Origin: Hemicordylus capensis
Taxonomy: Eukaryota > Chordata > Lepidosauria > Squamata > Cordylidae
Assembly: GCF_027244095.1 (NCBI RefSeq)
Contig: NC_069662.1
Coordinates: 149,004,294-149,068,293, forward strand
DNA: 64,000 nt
Direction of reading: 5' to 3'
Shown here: positions 21,633 through 31,719 of the stretch, piece by piece
How positions within the stretch are numbered: the stretch's first letter is position 1
How the letters are laid out: every line of letters begins with the position of its first letter
Position numbers and translations under genes: made by a program
Notes under the pieces: generated by a model
Told to the model about the DNA's origin: nothing
Database searches by the model: none
The model's input: only the letters and a program-made list of their open reading frames with translations

Positions 21633-22680
21633 AGCCAGCTTGAATAACAATTTAGCTGGGATAAAGTATCCCTTCTATTGTGGTGAGAGAACTTGACAGA
21701 GGAATGCGATTTTTGGCATCAGCTGCTTGTGGGCATTGTTCTGCCCTTAAATGTGGCATAAATCTGCCATTGTGTGTCAAGAGTTTTCACTATTTTGGAG
21801 GGTGTTCATGTGTGCATTACTTCACTGTAACTGGAGTCACTGTGACTGAAACCAATACCCTTCTTTAAAGAGAAAGCTATAGATATAGATAGTCTGGAGA
21901 GGAGGGGCTGAAACAGAGATAGGTCCTTTGTCTGCAGTCAAATATAGTTTGTATTGGCAGATGTTGCTGGGCAGAGTTTAATATCTTTTAAGACAACTTT
22001 GGGGATAAGGGTTTTAAAGTATAACTCTTATGTGCATAGAAGGTAGAGATATTTTTATTTTGCCAAGGATTGTTGCTATGGCTGAGCAAAGGATTTTGGC
22101 AGTATTTTTAATGACTTATAATATTTTACATAGCTTATTTATATATTGTGCTTTATTTCGAATATTATAACTGAAATAGGGTAGGTTAAACATCTAAATT
22201 ATGTCTATATGAGTGCTGCATAAAAGCAAAAATCTTCAGCTAGTTGATGGATTTCATCTTTTGTGCCAGCAGAGAGACCACAAATGGTTCTGTGCCTTTT
22301 CACCATCGAGGCAGAAGAATTTAAGATGCTTCCTGTTCTCTAGGCAATTTTTTCTTAAAGGCGTAGCAACTTTTCCACAGGCTAGCAAGTTGGTTGGTTT
22401 TTCTGGGTTTTGTTTTTTGTTTTTTTGCAGACAGATATGTATTGGTTTGCTTTGAATAAATTGTAGTTTTGACACTCCATCTGCAATGTTTGTGCCTTTC
22501 ACCCTCTTATCATCTACATTATACGAAAACCTTCATGATACTTCTTTGGTCTCCGGAGCAACCACATGCTCCATTCTGCAAATTTGTTAGTCCATTTATT
22601 TATCATATTTATATACTGCCTGATATTAGTTGGGTTAGTTAGGTTTAATAAATAGAATGTTAATAAAGTTAGCTACCACA
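21633..22680. other. Stretch with no recognised gene
   Basis: AT-rich non-coding DNA; short open frames have no family features. No repeat recognised. Confidence 0.4.
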
Positions 22681-22689
22681 AAACATGTC

Positions 22690-22912
22690 TGCCCTCTTCA
22701 GAGGTGCTCTTACCCCTGGACTTCGGAGCCAAGGACCAGGGCCTCCACAGCCCCTGGGCCCCCCAAATCCTCTCAGTTCTGACCTGGGTGGCGTAGTAGC
22801 CCAGTGGAGCATGATGATGCTTAATTTGCAGGGGAGGGGGGAATCCTCCAAAGGCCTTAAGGTGCAGGTTCCAAAATTACCTAGGTGTACCTCTGGCCCT
22901 CTCCCTCCAAAG
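22690..22912. mobile_element. Fragment of a TIR element related to 53.5-54.2 kb
   Basis: Shares 'caaaattacctaggtgtacc' and the preceding 'ccttaaggtgcaggttcc' with the right end of the element at 53515-54160. Confidence 0.4.
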
Positions 22913-22967
22913 GCAGAGCCATTTTGTGTAGTGGTTAGAGTGCTGGACTAGGACCGGGGAGTTTCAG
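22913..22967 (+). mobile_element. MIR-like SINE, head fragment
   Basis: 'gtgtagtggttagagtgctg' then 'gactaggaccggggag', the head of the Squam3-type unit, cut off after about 55 bp. Confidence 0.55.
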
Positions 22968-23407
22968 AGTGGTGGTAATAGCAGGGGAGAAGTATTTGTC
23001 TTTAGAACCTGGCTTGTGGATTTTTAAAGGAGGATCTGACTGGTTGAGCACAGGAAGCAGGACTAAATTTGATTATTTCCTACAGTGCCATGTATCTTGC
23101 ACAAGGCAGCCTTAAAAGCATCATCGCTTGCATAGATTTTGTAAGGAGCAGACTGTTCAAGTTTGTTCTAATGTCCGATTTGCCCAGAGAGTGGTGCTAT
23201 TGCCCAACTCTTCATGACGGGTGTTTCTCTTCTTCTACAGTCATCTCCCTGAACTTTGAAAATTCTGTTATTTTTAGGTGTATTTGCAGCTTGTCACTAA
23301 AGTTTAATTTGAACACTTCAGTGATGTGACCAGGAACACTTTTGGGGTGTGTGTATGTGTGTATAATGTGACATACAGTGAAAGCATCCAGGTTGTTGTG
23401 GCATCTT

Positions 23408-23556
23408 AGGGCAGGGCTGCACAATGTCAACCCTCCTGCAGATGTTGGACTACAACTCCATCACCCCTGACTATTGGGCCACTGAGGCTGGGGATGATGG
23501 GAGTTGTAGTCCAAAAACAGCTGGAGGGCCAAAGTTGTGCAGCCCCATCTTAAAGG
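23408..23556. mobile_element. Foldback hAT-type MITE
   Basis: Palindrome of about 150 bp: left 'cagggctgcacaatgtcaac', right 'ccaaagttgtgcagcccca', with inner 'ttggactacaactcc' / 'ggagttgtagtccaa'. Confidence 0.7.
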
Positions 23557-23703
23557 ATATTAGTTTGGTATGGAGATCTAGTTTTACCACTGTTTTAAAT
23601 TATTTCTTGTTTACACAGTCAGGCAGGTGTTATTGACTGGTTTGTTTTATCCAGACATCGAGTCCTTCCCAAGGACCTGGGATGGCTGGATTTTATTATC
23701 AGT

Positions 23704-23945
23704 ATTGTTGTTGTTGTTATTATTATTAATAATAATTTTTTATATCCTGCTCTTCCTCCAAAGAGCCCAGAGCGGTTTACTACATAATTAAGCTTGTCCT
23801 CACAACAACCCTGTGAAGTAGGTTAGGCTGAGAGAGAAGTGACTGGCCCAGAGTCACCCAGCAAGTATTATGGCTGAATGGGGATTTGAATTCGGGTCGC
23901 CCCAGTCCTAGTCCAGCACGCTAACCTCTACACTACACTGGGTCT
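23704..23945 (-). mobile_element. MIR-like (Squam3-type) SINE with TTG/ATT tail
   Basis: Minus-strand copy ending at its 3' side in a (TTG)n/(TTA)n tract. Core 'ccctgtgaagtaggttaggc' and head 'gtgtagaggttagcgtgctg' on the minus strand. Confidence 0.75.
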
Positions 23946-24601
23946 CATGAGGAAATGTCAGGAAAGTTCCCCAGGAGTGCCACAAATGTATTCTATTTCC
24001 AATGGGTTCCTTCAGTCCTGTTCCATACGCACTGTGGCTTAGCTCCAGCTGCCTTCCAAGGGGAATAAAGCAAACAAACAGCTAGTTTTGGACCCTAAAA
24101 CCTTAGAGCATCTGTAAAGGCCACAAATACCAAATGCTTTTTTTCACATGTCAGGAAAGCTGCAGTTCTCTGCCCGTGACCTTCAGTTGCACCAACCTTA
24201 TCTTCCCAAATGTCTCCTCAAAATACTCTCAACTTTCTCCTTCCCTGCCTCAGACTGCCTCCCAGAACACCTGTGATGCCACCTCTTAAAAATTCATCCC
24301 CAAAACCTACCTTTAGCTCAACTTCCTAGTTCCTACCAAAACCTAAGTACCTGTAGCTGAAATAAACACACATTCCCATTTATCCATTTGTTTCCTTCCA
24401 ATTTCTCTGTTTATCCTGTGATGGAGAAGCTACTTGCAAGCTACTTGGGGCAGGCACTAGTCCATTGTACTTTATACAGCACCATGCACACGATGAGCCA
24501 GTTTATTTAATTAGGGCTCCCTCTTGCATGTGCATAGGGGAAAAAAATCTGTCTCCCATGTTCCAGGGCATATGTTATGGACCTACTAAACTGTAACATG
24601 T

Positions 24602-24835
24602 CACCTTAAGTGGCGCAGCAGGGAAAAGCTTGACTAACAAGCAGAAGGTTGCTGGTTTGAATCTCTGCTGGTACTATATCGAGCAGCAGTGATATAAGAA
24701 GATGCTGAAAGGCATCTTCTCATACTGTGCGGAAGGCGGCAATGGTAGCCCCTCCTGTATTCTACCAAAAGAAAACTACAGAGCTCTGTGGTCGCCAGGA
24801 GTCGAAATCGACTTGATGGCACACTATACTTTAAA
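24602..24835 (+). mobile_element. Sauria-type SINE (first of a tandem pair)
   Basis: Sense copy beginning caccttaagtggcgcagcag, B box 'ggtttgaatctctgctgg', 3' end 'gatggcacactatacttta'. It is flanked by TAAACTGTAACA on the left (24587-24598), and the motif recurs after it, so it probably inserted into that target. Confidence 0.75.
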
Positions 24836-24865
24836 CTGTAACACTATACTTTAAACTGTAACATA

Positions 24866-25119
24866 GCACCTAATGGCACAGTGGGAAAGTAACTTGCCCA
24901 GGAAGCAAGAGGTTGCTGGTTCGAATCCCCACTGGTATGTTTCCCAGACTATGGGAAACACCTATATCGGGCAGCAGCAATATAGGAAGATATTGAAAGG
25001 CATAATCTCATATTGTGTGGGAGAGGGCGATAGTAAACCCGTCCTGTATTCTACCAAAGAAAACCACAGGGGTCTGTGGTCTCCAAGAGTTTTGACTCAA
25101 CAGCACAACTTTACCTTAG
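24866..25119 (+). mobile_element. Sauria-type SINE (second of the pair), 17-bp target duplication
   Basis: Sense copy starting gcacctaatggcacagtgg with a good B box (ggttcgaatcccc) and the tail 'cacaactttacctta'. It is flanked on both sides by CTTTAAACTGTAACATA (24849-24865 and 25120-25136), an exact 17-bp target-site duplication typical of LINE-mediated insertion. Confidence 0.85.
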
Positions 25120-25139
25120 CTTTAAACTGTAACATACAA

Positions 25140-26270
25140 AATTGCATATAAGGCCTGGGTCACCCAACTGTACTGCTTCAGACTGGAGGTAAGAGGTGCA
25201 ATTTTTTAATGTTCTATACAAAAACTCCTGCAAGTAGAAAAGTAGCACATCGGGAAGAAAGGTTGCAGCCCAGCTCTCTCCCGGTAGTTAGTTTTCTCCT
25301 TATAGGGATTTATAAAACATTTCTAAAATTTGATTCCTCCCTTAACTCCCTTAACCACCTGTAGCCACCTCAGAACTTTTAGGACTCCATTCTGCTGCAT
25401 GGACTCCATTCTGCTGCATGGAGACCCAGCCTGTGAGGTAAAAATAGCCCACTTTAACACTTTGCACTACTGAACCAGCTAGCTTGACGCTACAGAGTGT
25501 ATCCAAAAAGAAACATTGGGTTTGGTCCTCCGATGTACTAAAGAACCACTCTGGTATTCATGAAGCCACTGCTCATTTCTCAGCCCGCAAAACCTATATT
25601 TGTGCATTGGAAGAATTCACCTTGGAAAGAGCAGAAGTGTTTTGCTGAGTGATTTTAATTGCTAGAAAGCTACTTATTGCCTTGACAAGTCAAAGCAAAC
25701 AGCCTCCCTCTCCCACTTTCTGCTGACTGGGCTGTTTTACCTCAGCAGGTTGGGTCCTGCTTCAGCAGAGCAGCTGAAATCACTCAAGAGCCAAGATTCT
25801 ATCCAACCTCTTCTTGGACAGAAGAGAACACAAAAAGGAAACCCACTTCCCAATTGAAATGCTTTTATAACTTTCCATAATGACTTGTTTCTAGTGTTTG
25901 TGGGTCTGTTTGGTGGTAGTGGGGCATACACAAACACACCAAATACCACATACCTGGGTCAACTGAGTGGGCTTCCCTCTCCTCCTTCAACTTATGGTTA
26001 TATCATTAAACGAAACGGCTGCCAAGACCCCTGGGACAAGCTACTCCTAGGACTTTTCTTTTGATTGCTAATAGGCAATCTAATCAAGTGCTTTTAAATG
26101 ACTGCAAATCTGACAGATCTAGCAGGCATAAAAGTATGACAAACATCATATCTAATACTGTGCCTAAAATATATATGTAAATTCAGAGCTTTTGATACTC
26201 TGAAACCTATTTTTTTAAACAAAAAAACAAAGATGCAGGATTGTGCCAAGATTTCAAGCAGTAAAGACTT
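25140..26270. other. Stretch with no recognised gene
   Basis: Mostly AT-rich, apparently single-copy DNA. A short tandem pair (ggactccattctgctgcat twice) lies at about 25384-25421. It is part of the interval between the convergent GJD4 and FZD8 genes. Confidence 0.4.
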
Positions 26271-26273
26271 TAA

Positions 26274-26293
26274 ACACACACACACACACACAC
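26274..26293. repeat. (CA)n microsatellite
   Basis: About ten CA units. Confidence 0.85.
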
Positions 26294-26657
26294 CCCTTCT
26301 GGTTTATAATAGGAGTACTTTGGTGCAATTAGTTGCCAAAGAGAAAAGCTGTGAAATACAATTGTTCTGCAGACCGAAATGTTTTAAACGGAGGCATTTG
26401 TAAGTAGACCACCTGTAGAGCATTCACGGGTTCTGTTCTCCCCCTTCCCCATCATACTCTAACCTTGGGCCTTACTGCCTGCAGTCTAGCTAACAATGCC
26501 GGGAAAAGCTGTTTGAAAGGCTCTGTCCCCTTTTCCTCTGGTGTTCACTAACTGTTACAAGGCTCCCTTAAAAAGGTTCCACATTCTTTTAATTGAAGAA
26601 CTTTGAGAGTCCACAGTGGCCAATTGGTCTGCAACAAAAGAAACTGAGTAGGAGAAT

Positions 26658-26671
26658 ATGTGTGTGTGTGT

Positions 26672-26706
<35 letters not shown>
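26658..26706. repeat. (TG)n-(CA)n compound microsatellite
   Basis: TG units followed directly by about 16 CA units with a short junction (gtgtgtacacac), so the two tracts form an inverted pair. Confidence 0.85.
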
Positions 26707-26708
<2 letters not shown>

Positions 26709-26709
26709 A

Positions 26710-27485
26710 TACATACATCACATTTACAGAAGAGAAAAGATCAAAGTTTTTGCCAGTCTCAAAAGAAATGAGATCCCTATAGATTAACCCTATACATTTA
26801 GTTCCTCTTAAAAAGGAGAGATATCCGGAGTGATTGGGTAGACAGGTAAAAAGTTCAACCGTTTTCTAAAGCACTCTGTTAATTCTGTGGCCTCCAACTC
26901 CAATCAATTAGCTTTAGCCCTGACAGAAGGACAATCTCAGTCTCCCAGGAGGGAGATATTTGATGTACCCAAGTATGAAAGGTTAAGATCACACCATCTC
27001 TAAGTGCATTTTTTAAAAAAAGAATCACAAACCCTGACAATTCACAGCTTACATTTCTATCATAAAACAGCGTTCACATTTCTGCCTCAGCCTGCTGAAG
27101 AAGCAGGTGCTTACCAAAACAAGCATGAACACCACACACGAAATGTAGCATGTAGGTCTCCTGCATTCCTGAAGCAACATTCATTTGGCAGAAGTCATAA
27201 CAAAACATGTGGGAGATTAATGCCCTTTCCTTGTTTATCTTTCATAGGAAGGCCCACAGCTTAAAGAGATATGGCGACTCACAGTTCAGGCTGCAGTTCT
27301 TCAAAGCACTTGTTCTAAAGGAGTCTCATTTAGGTCTATGGGGAAAAAGCAATTTGGATGACAACCTTGGAAAATGGAAAAGGGGTGGAGGGAAGGAAGT
27401 GCAATAGTAACTTGGCAATCCCTTTTTAATTTACTTGCTGGAGCATTGCTGTTTAGCTGTTAAAATATCACAACTCATTATATTT
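26710..27485. other. Stretch with no recognised gene
   Basis: Non-coding, no repeat family recognised. Being close to the FZD8 3' end it may hold regulatory DNA, but nothing in the sequence shows it. Confidence 0.4.
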
Positions 27486-27496
27486 GTTCAACGGAG

Positions 27497-27795
27497 AGGA
27501 GAGCTGGTCTTGCGGTAGCAAGCATGACTTGTCCCCATAGCTAAGCAGGGTCCACCCTGGTTGCATATGAATGGGAGACTAGAAGAGTGAGCACTGTAAG
27601 ATATTCCCCTCAGGGGATGGAGCTGCTCTGGGAAGAGCAGAAGGTTCCAAGTTCCCTCCCTGGCATCTCCAAGATAGGGCTGAGAGAGATTCCTGCCTGC
27701 AACCTTGGAGAAGCTGCTGCCAGTCTGTGACGGCAATACTGAGTGAGATAGACCAATGGTCTGACTCAGTATATGGCAACTTCCTATGTTCCTAA
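27497..27795 (+). mobile_element. 5S rRNA/tRNA-Ala composite SINE (good copy)
   Basis: The head reads agctaagcagggtccaccct, then ggttgcatatgaatgggaga, then 'gagcactgtaag'. This lines up with vertebrate 5S rRNA (AGCTAAGCAGGGTC..CCTGGTT.....GATGGGAGAC and GGTGCTGTAGG) over its box A to box C and 3' end. It continues with 'ggatggagctgctctgggaa' (the tRNA-like module) and ends 'tatggcaacttcctatgttc'. Confidence 0.8.
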
Positions 27796-28078
27796 CTATG
27801 CTATTCTCCTGTAGACTGAATTGATTTCAGGTTGGACTATACCAGGCAAAACTGCAGCCCAAGACCGGTATTCAACAAGTAGCTCTAGGGACACTTTTTG
27901 ACAAGTTCTGAAGGTACAAACCCCACCCCACTGAAGTCTCTAGTGGATTTTTCCACAGCTAGTAACTGTGCTCCAGCATTACACACCAAATCTCACACTT
28001 CTCAAGCATGAACCAAAAGAATAAAGGAGGACAGTAACAGGGAAGCCTTCTCTTCCCAAACAAATCACTTCTTGTTAT

Positions 28079-28084
28079 TTTATT
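28079..28084 (-). terminator. Candidate FZD8 polyadenylation signal (AATAAA)
   Basis: Reverse complement of tttatt. It is the last AATAAA before non-UTR-like sequence, about 640 bp past the stop. A second hexamer at 28268-28273 could serve as a proximal site. Confidence 0.4.
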
Positions 28085-28190
28085 GACAAAATAGAATACT
28101 CAAATATTTGCTCTTGGAAGAGAGCGGTGGTGGTAAGCCTCTAAATTTTTTTTATACAAAAAAAATGTACAGACTGTATAGCATTTGGAG

Positions 28191-28198
28191 TATATACA
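28191..28198 (-). promoter_or_regulatory. Pumilio-type motif in the FZD8 3' UTR
   Basis: TGTATATA on the transcript strand, matching the PUM consensus TGTANATA. A single site within an AU-rich block; function inferred only. Confidence 0.3.
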
Positions 28199-28719
28199 TA
28201 TCTTACACATTTTGTACAAGGTACCAAATAATTATATAAATACATCCTTTAACATAAGAAACCCGTATTTATTTGGGGTGTATAATTAAGACATGGTTTG
28301 AATGTGTTTAAGGCATCTGCCAGTTTTTGTTGGTGTTTTTTTTTATAGAGTCTTGAGTCCCAAACCCTGCAGTCCTATCAGGCAGCTATTTTTGATGTTG
28401 CCTCCCAGTTGGAGGGAAGGAAGAAGAGAGAGCAAGTCTAAGAGCCCCATACCACGAAGGGTCTCTTGTGCCAGTCCAAGGAGCCACTTCTACAGGCCTG
28501 GCCTTGTCACACTTCCACTCCTCCGATCAACAAGAAAAGCTGGTGCCTTGGAGTTTGCGGTTCCCTCCTACCTACGGCAAGGAGCGGGAAAGGGGCGGCG
28601 GGAGTTGGCACTTGTGGTCCTCCCCATTGTCCTGCGAGTGGGGAGGCCATGAGGAAGTCCATCAGGGAAAGGGAGGGGGCGGTAGAGTTAGCTGCACCCC
28701 CATCTCCCTCCCCCCGCCT

Positions 28720-30837
28720 TCACACTTGGGACAGGGGCATCTGTTTCGGGTATGAAACGGAGCTGGCGGTGCCCGATCTCCACGTTAGGCCGGTGCTGAC
28801 ATCACTGTACATGGAGCCCCCTCCGCCGCCCAGGCCTCCCACCGCGGCAGCAGTCACCAGGCCCCCTCCGCCTCCGCCTCCCGCCCCGATGCTGCCAGCC
28901 GCGGCGGCCGCCGTCCCCTTGCTGGCCCAGCAGCAACGGGTGCAAAGTGCCTTCCAGGACTCCAGCGTCTTCCCGGACCAGACCCACACGCCGGAGGTGA
29001 TGCCCACCACCAGGCACATGAAGTACTTGAGCATGAAGACCGCGTAGTCCGGGCGGCGGGCCTGGTCGGGCTGCTGGTCCCGCAGGCAGGGGCAGTTGTG
29101 CGTGGCCTCCCAGCGGGGGCGGTTGTGCTGCTCGTAGAAGAGGCAAGCCACCACGCTGGCCGCGGGCACCGTGTAGAGCACCGTGAAGAGGCCCAGGCGG
29201 ATCATGAGCTTCTCCAGCTTGTGCGTCTTGGTGGGGCCCCCTTGCTGCTTGATGACGCTCCGGATGCGGAAGAGGGACACAAAGCCGGCCAGCAGGAACA
29301 TGGAGCCGATGGCCAGGTAGATGAGCAAGGGGGCCAGCACGAAGCCCCGCAGGTTCTCCAGGCTCTGGTTGCCCACATAGCAGATGCCAGCCACGGGGTC
29401 CCCGTCCACCGAGCTGAGGGCCAGCACGGCGATGGATTTGACGCTGGGCAGCAGCCAGGCCGCCAGGTGGAAGTACTGCGCATAGCCCGCGATGGCCTCG
29501 TTGCCCCACTTCATGCCGGCAGCCAGGAACCAGGTGAGGGAGAGGATGACCCACCAGATGGAGCCGGCCATGCCGAAGAAGTACACCAGCAGGAAGACCA
29601 CCGTGCACAAGGCAGGGCCGGTGCTCTCGTAGCGCACGTGCTCAGCCACGGCCAGCTCGGGCTGCAGCTCGGCCGCGCTCCCGGCCGCCCCGCGCCCTCC
29701 GACAGCCGCGGCCGCCACCGCTGCCCCTGCAGCGCCCCCAGCGGTGCCCGCCGGCCCTGCTCCCGCCGCCGCGGCTGCGCCACCGCTGCAAGCCACTTTC
29801 TCGTGTCCCGCCACCAGGCGCACCAGGTAGCCCAGCGAGACGAAGAGGTAGCAGGCAGCCAGGAAGATGATGGGCCGCTCCGGGTACTTGAAGCGCTCCA
29901 TGTCGATGAGGAAAGTGGAGACGGTGGCGAAGGTGGAGATGAAGCAGAGGATGGACCACAAGCCGATCCAGAAGGCGGTGAAGGCGCGCTCGTCCGGGCT
30001 GAAATAAGGGTTGTGGCAGGGCAGGGCGCAGTTGGCGATCTGGCCCGTCTTGACCCGGTTGTAGAGCGGGTGGCGCTCGCTGGACACGGACACCATGGGC
30101 GCCCGGCACTGGCAGCCCGGCTCGCAGGGCGCCGGTGGGTGGGCCTTGCGCAGAGGTGGCTCGGCGACCGGAGGTGGCACTGCGGCGCCGGGGATCCTGG
30201 CCGCTCCGGCTCCCCCAGGCTTGCGGTGCGGGGGCTTGGGCTGCGGCGGCGGCGGCGCGGCGGTGGTGAGATCGGTGCGGTTGTAGTCCATGCAGAGCGT
30301 GTCCGGGTTGCCCTGCTCGGGCAAGCGGTCGCAGCGCATGCGGTCGGGCCAGGCGAAGCCGTACTGGCGCATGAGCGGCGCGCAGCCGGCCTTGGCCCGC
30401 TCGCACACGCTGCGGCAGGGCGGCAGCGGCTTCTTGTAGTCCTCCAGGCAGATGGGCGTGTACATGCTGCACAGGAAGAAGCGCAGGTCGGCCGAGCACT
30501 GGATCTCCACCAAGGGCCAGAACTGGTGCACCTCCAGCCCCGCTTCGTCCTGCGTGTCGTGGTTGAACTGGTTGGGCATGTAGGTGTAGTTGTAGCCGAT
30601 GCCTTTGCACAGCGGCACCGTGATCTCCTGGCACGATAGCTCCTTGGCCGAGGAGGCGGCGGAGGCAGAGGCTGCTGAAGAAGACGAGGAGGACGACGAC
30701 GACGAGGACGACGAAGCGGCGGCAGCGGCGGCTACAGCAGAAGCGGCCGAGGCGGCGTAGCTAGAGCGCTGCGGCGGGGACCAAGCGGGCAGCAAGAGCG
30801 GGAGGAAAGCCATGGCCAACAGGTAACTCCGCTCCAT
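28720..30837 (-). CDS. FZD8: FZD8, Frizzled-8 Wnt receptor (single exon)
   Basis: Seven-pass plasma-membrane receptor that binds Wnt through an extracellular cysteine-rich domain, working with LRP5/6 to signal through Dishevelled to beta-catenin. The 705-residue protein (human about 694) shows, in order: a hydrophobic signal peptide (about 5-20); an Ala/Ser low-complexity insert with 13 serines in a row (about 42-54); the Wnt-binding domain (C69-C182, all ten cysteines, N-glycosylation sites NYT and NRT); a Pro/Gly-rich linker; CEPGCQCRAPMVSVSS; seven membrane segments starting FTAFWIGLWSILCF; a Gly/Ala-rich loop before AEHVRYESTGPALC; the Dishevelled-binding KTLESW after the last segment; and the C-terminus SYPKQMPLSQV, identical to mammalian FZD8. 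The start at 30837 has a strong context (A at -3, G at +4) and matches the mammalian start. The frame stays open upstream to 31008 but without another ATG. Human FZD8 is also intronless. Confidence 0.98.
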   Translation of the reverse strand: MERSYLLAMAFLPLLLPAWSPPQRSSYAASAASAVAAAAAASSSSSSSSSSSSSAASASAASSAKELSCQEITVPLCKGIGYNYTYMPNQFNHDTQDEAGLEVHQFWPLVEIQCSADLRFFLCSMYTPICLEDYKKPLPPCRSVCERAKAGCAPLMRQYGFAWPDRMRCDRLPEQGNPDTLCMDYNRTDLTTAAPPPPQPKPPHRKPGGAGAARIPGAAVPPPVAEPPLRKAHPPAPCEPGCQCRAPMVSVSSERHPLYNRVKTGQIANCALPCHNPYFSPDERAFTAFWIGLWSILCFISTFATVSTFLIDMERFKYPERPIIFLAACYLFVSLGYLVRLVAGHEKVACSGGAAAAAGAGPAGTAGGAAGAAVAAAAVGGRGAAGSAAELQPELAVAEHVRYESTGPALCTVVFLLVYFFGMAGSIWWVILSLTWFLAAGMKWGNEAIAGYAQYFHLAAWLLPSVKSIAVLALSSVDGDPVAGICYVGNQSLENLRGFVLAPLLIYLAIGSMFLLAGFVSLFRIRSVIKQQGGPTKTHKLEKLMIRLGLFTVLYTVPAASVVACLFYEQHNRPRWEATHNCPCLRDQQPDQARRPDYAVFMLKYFMCLVVGITSGVWVWSGKTLESWKALCTRCCWASKGTAAAAAGSIGAGGGGGGGLVTAAAVGGLGGGGGSMYSDVSTGLTWRSGTASSVSYPKQMPLSQV

Positions 30838-31572
30838 GCTCGGCGGGGGGGAAGAGGAGGAGCAGCAGCGGCAGCAGCCCTGGCGGCGGCGCGTCCCGGC
30901 AGACTCCTCCGGCAGGGAAGCAGCCAGCCACGTTGGTCCTCCTCCTCCGGGCACCCCCGCTGCTAAGACGAGCTCCGTGCCGGAGTGCGCTGCTGCCGCT
31001 GCCGCCACCTCTCCACGCTCCAGAGCCCCCGTTCGCCTCCAGACCGCTGCCTGCCTCCCTCCCTCGAAGCAAGTCCTGGCTCTGGCCCGGGAAGGAGACC
31101 GGGGAAGCGGCGGCGGCTCCTCAGCTCCGAATCTTCCCGGCTCTCTCGTTCGGCTCAGTCCGCGTCCAGCCGTCCCGCGCTCATCTCTTCCTTCTCGGCG
31201 CTGTCGGGAGGCGTGGGGTCCGGCGCTGCCGCCGCTGCTTCTGGCCGGCTTCCCTCAACTTTCCCCCAGCAGCGCGGTGTCAAGATGGCTGAGGATCCCG
31301 GGAGCCGCTGGCGAGGTGGCGGCCTGAAGCGCTCCAGGCTGGCCCGGGGCAGGCACCCTGAGCCGATCGGGTGCCTTGGTAGCGGCGCCGGGCGCCGTCC
31401 GACTCCCAAGCGTGCGGACCACTGTTCCTGCAGAGCCTCTGAGCCGCGGCGAGTTTGCAGCGCGCTCCTGAAGCTCGTCTACCTGAGCTGTTTCGCGGGC
31501 GGCGGCAGCAGCGGCACCAACCACCACGGTCCCTTTGGCACAACTTCTCCCTCTCCAGTTCCAGCAGCGCCA
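30838..31572 (-). other. FZD8: Probable FZD8 5' UTR
   Basis: GC-rich, repeat-free sequence between the start codon and a TATA-like box at 31597-31604. The length (about 0.7 kb) assumes transcription begins 25-30 bp below that box, so the end is approximate. Trinucleotide-rich tracts (GCC/GCT) are present. Confidence 0.4.
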
Positions 31573-31596
31573 ATCCGGTCGCCGCGCTCTCAGGAA

Positions 31597-31604
31597 TATT
31601 TATA
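31597..31604 (-). promoter_or_regulatory. TATA-like box upstream of FZD8
   Basis: TATAAATA on the minus strand, inside the CpG island, with a CCAAT pentamer on the plus strand about 25 bp away. Suggests a focused start near 31570. Motif match only. Confidence 0.4.
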
Positions 31605-31719
31605 CTGAAGGCTGCCAGTCCCCGCCTCGCCTGTCCCAGCTACCTATCACGAGGGCTCCGGGCGGGGAGCGGGGACCCCAAGAAAGCCTCCTCGCTTAAG
31701 GTGGATCCCGCTTTGCACC

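Larger units (their letters stand above)
28079..28719 (-). other. FZD8: FZD8 3' untranslated region (probable)
   Basis: From the FZD8 stop codon (28720-28722, minus strand) the sequence goes from GC-rich to AU-rich without repeats, to a candidate AATAAA at 28084-28079. An earlier AATAAA lies at 28273-28268. On the RNA strand it contains TGTATATA (28198-28191), a Pumilio-type element. Repeat-free sequence up to this point fits a conserved UTR. The exact end is inferred. Confidence 0.5.

Noticed and set aside
27497-27600. A 5S rRNA gene
   Set aside because: Only part of 5S is matched, it is followed by a tRNA-like module, and the same unit recurs seven times as a SINE.
28802-29608. Other-frame minus-strand open frames inside FZD8 (also 29642-30634)
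   Set aside because: Low-complexity, Arg/Gly/Pro-rich overlaps of the real frame, with no independent signature.
29098-30639. 513-codon open frame on the plus strand opposite FZD8
   Set aside because: It is the antisense shadow of a GC-rich, codon-biased gene; its translation has no family features and mirrors FZD8 codons.
30838-31008. 57-codon N-terminal extension of FZD8
   Set aside because: The frame is open upstream but begins at GTG, with no ATG; homology and the start context place the start at 30837.
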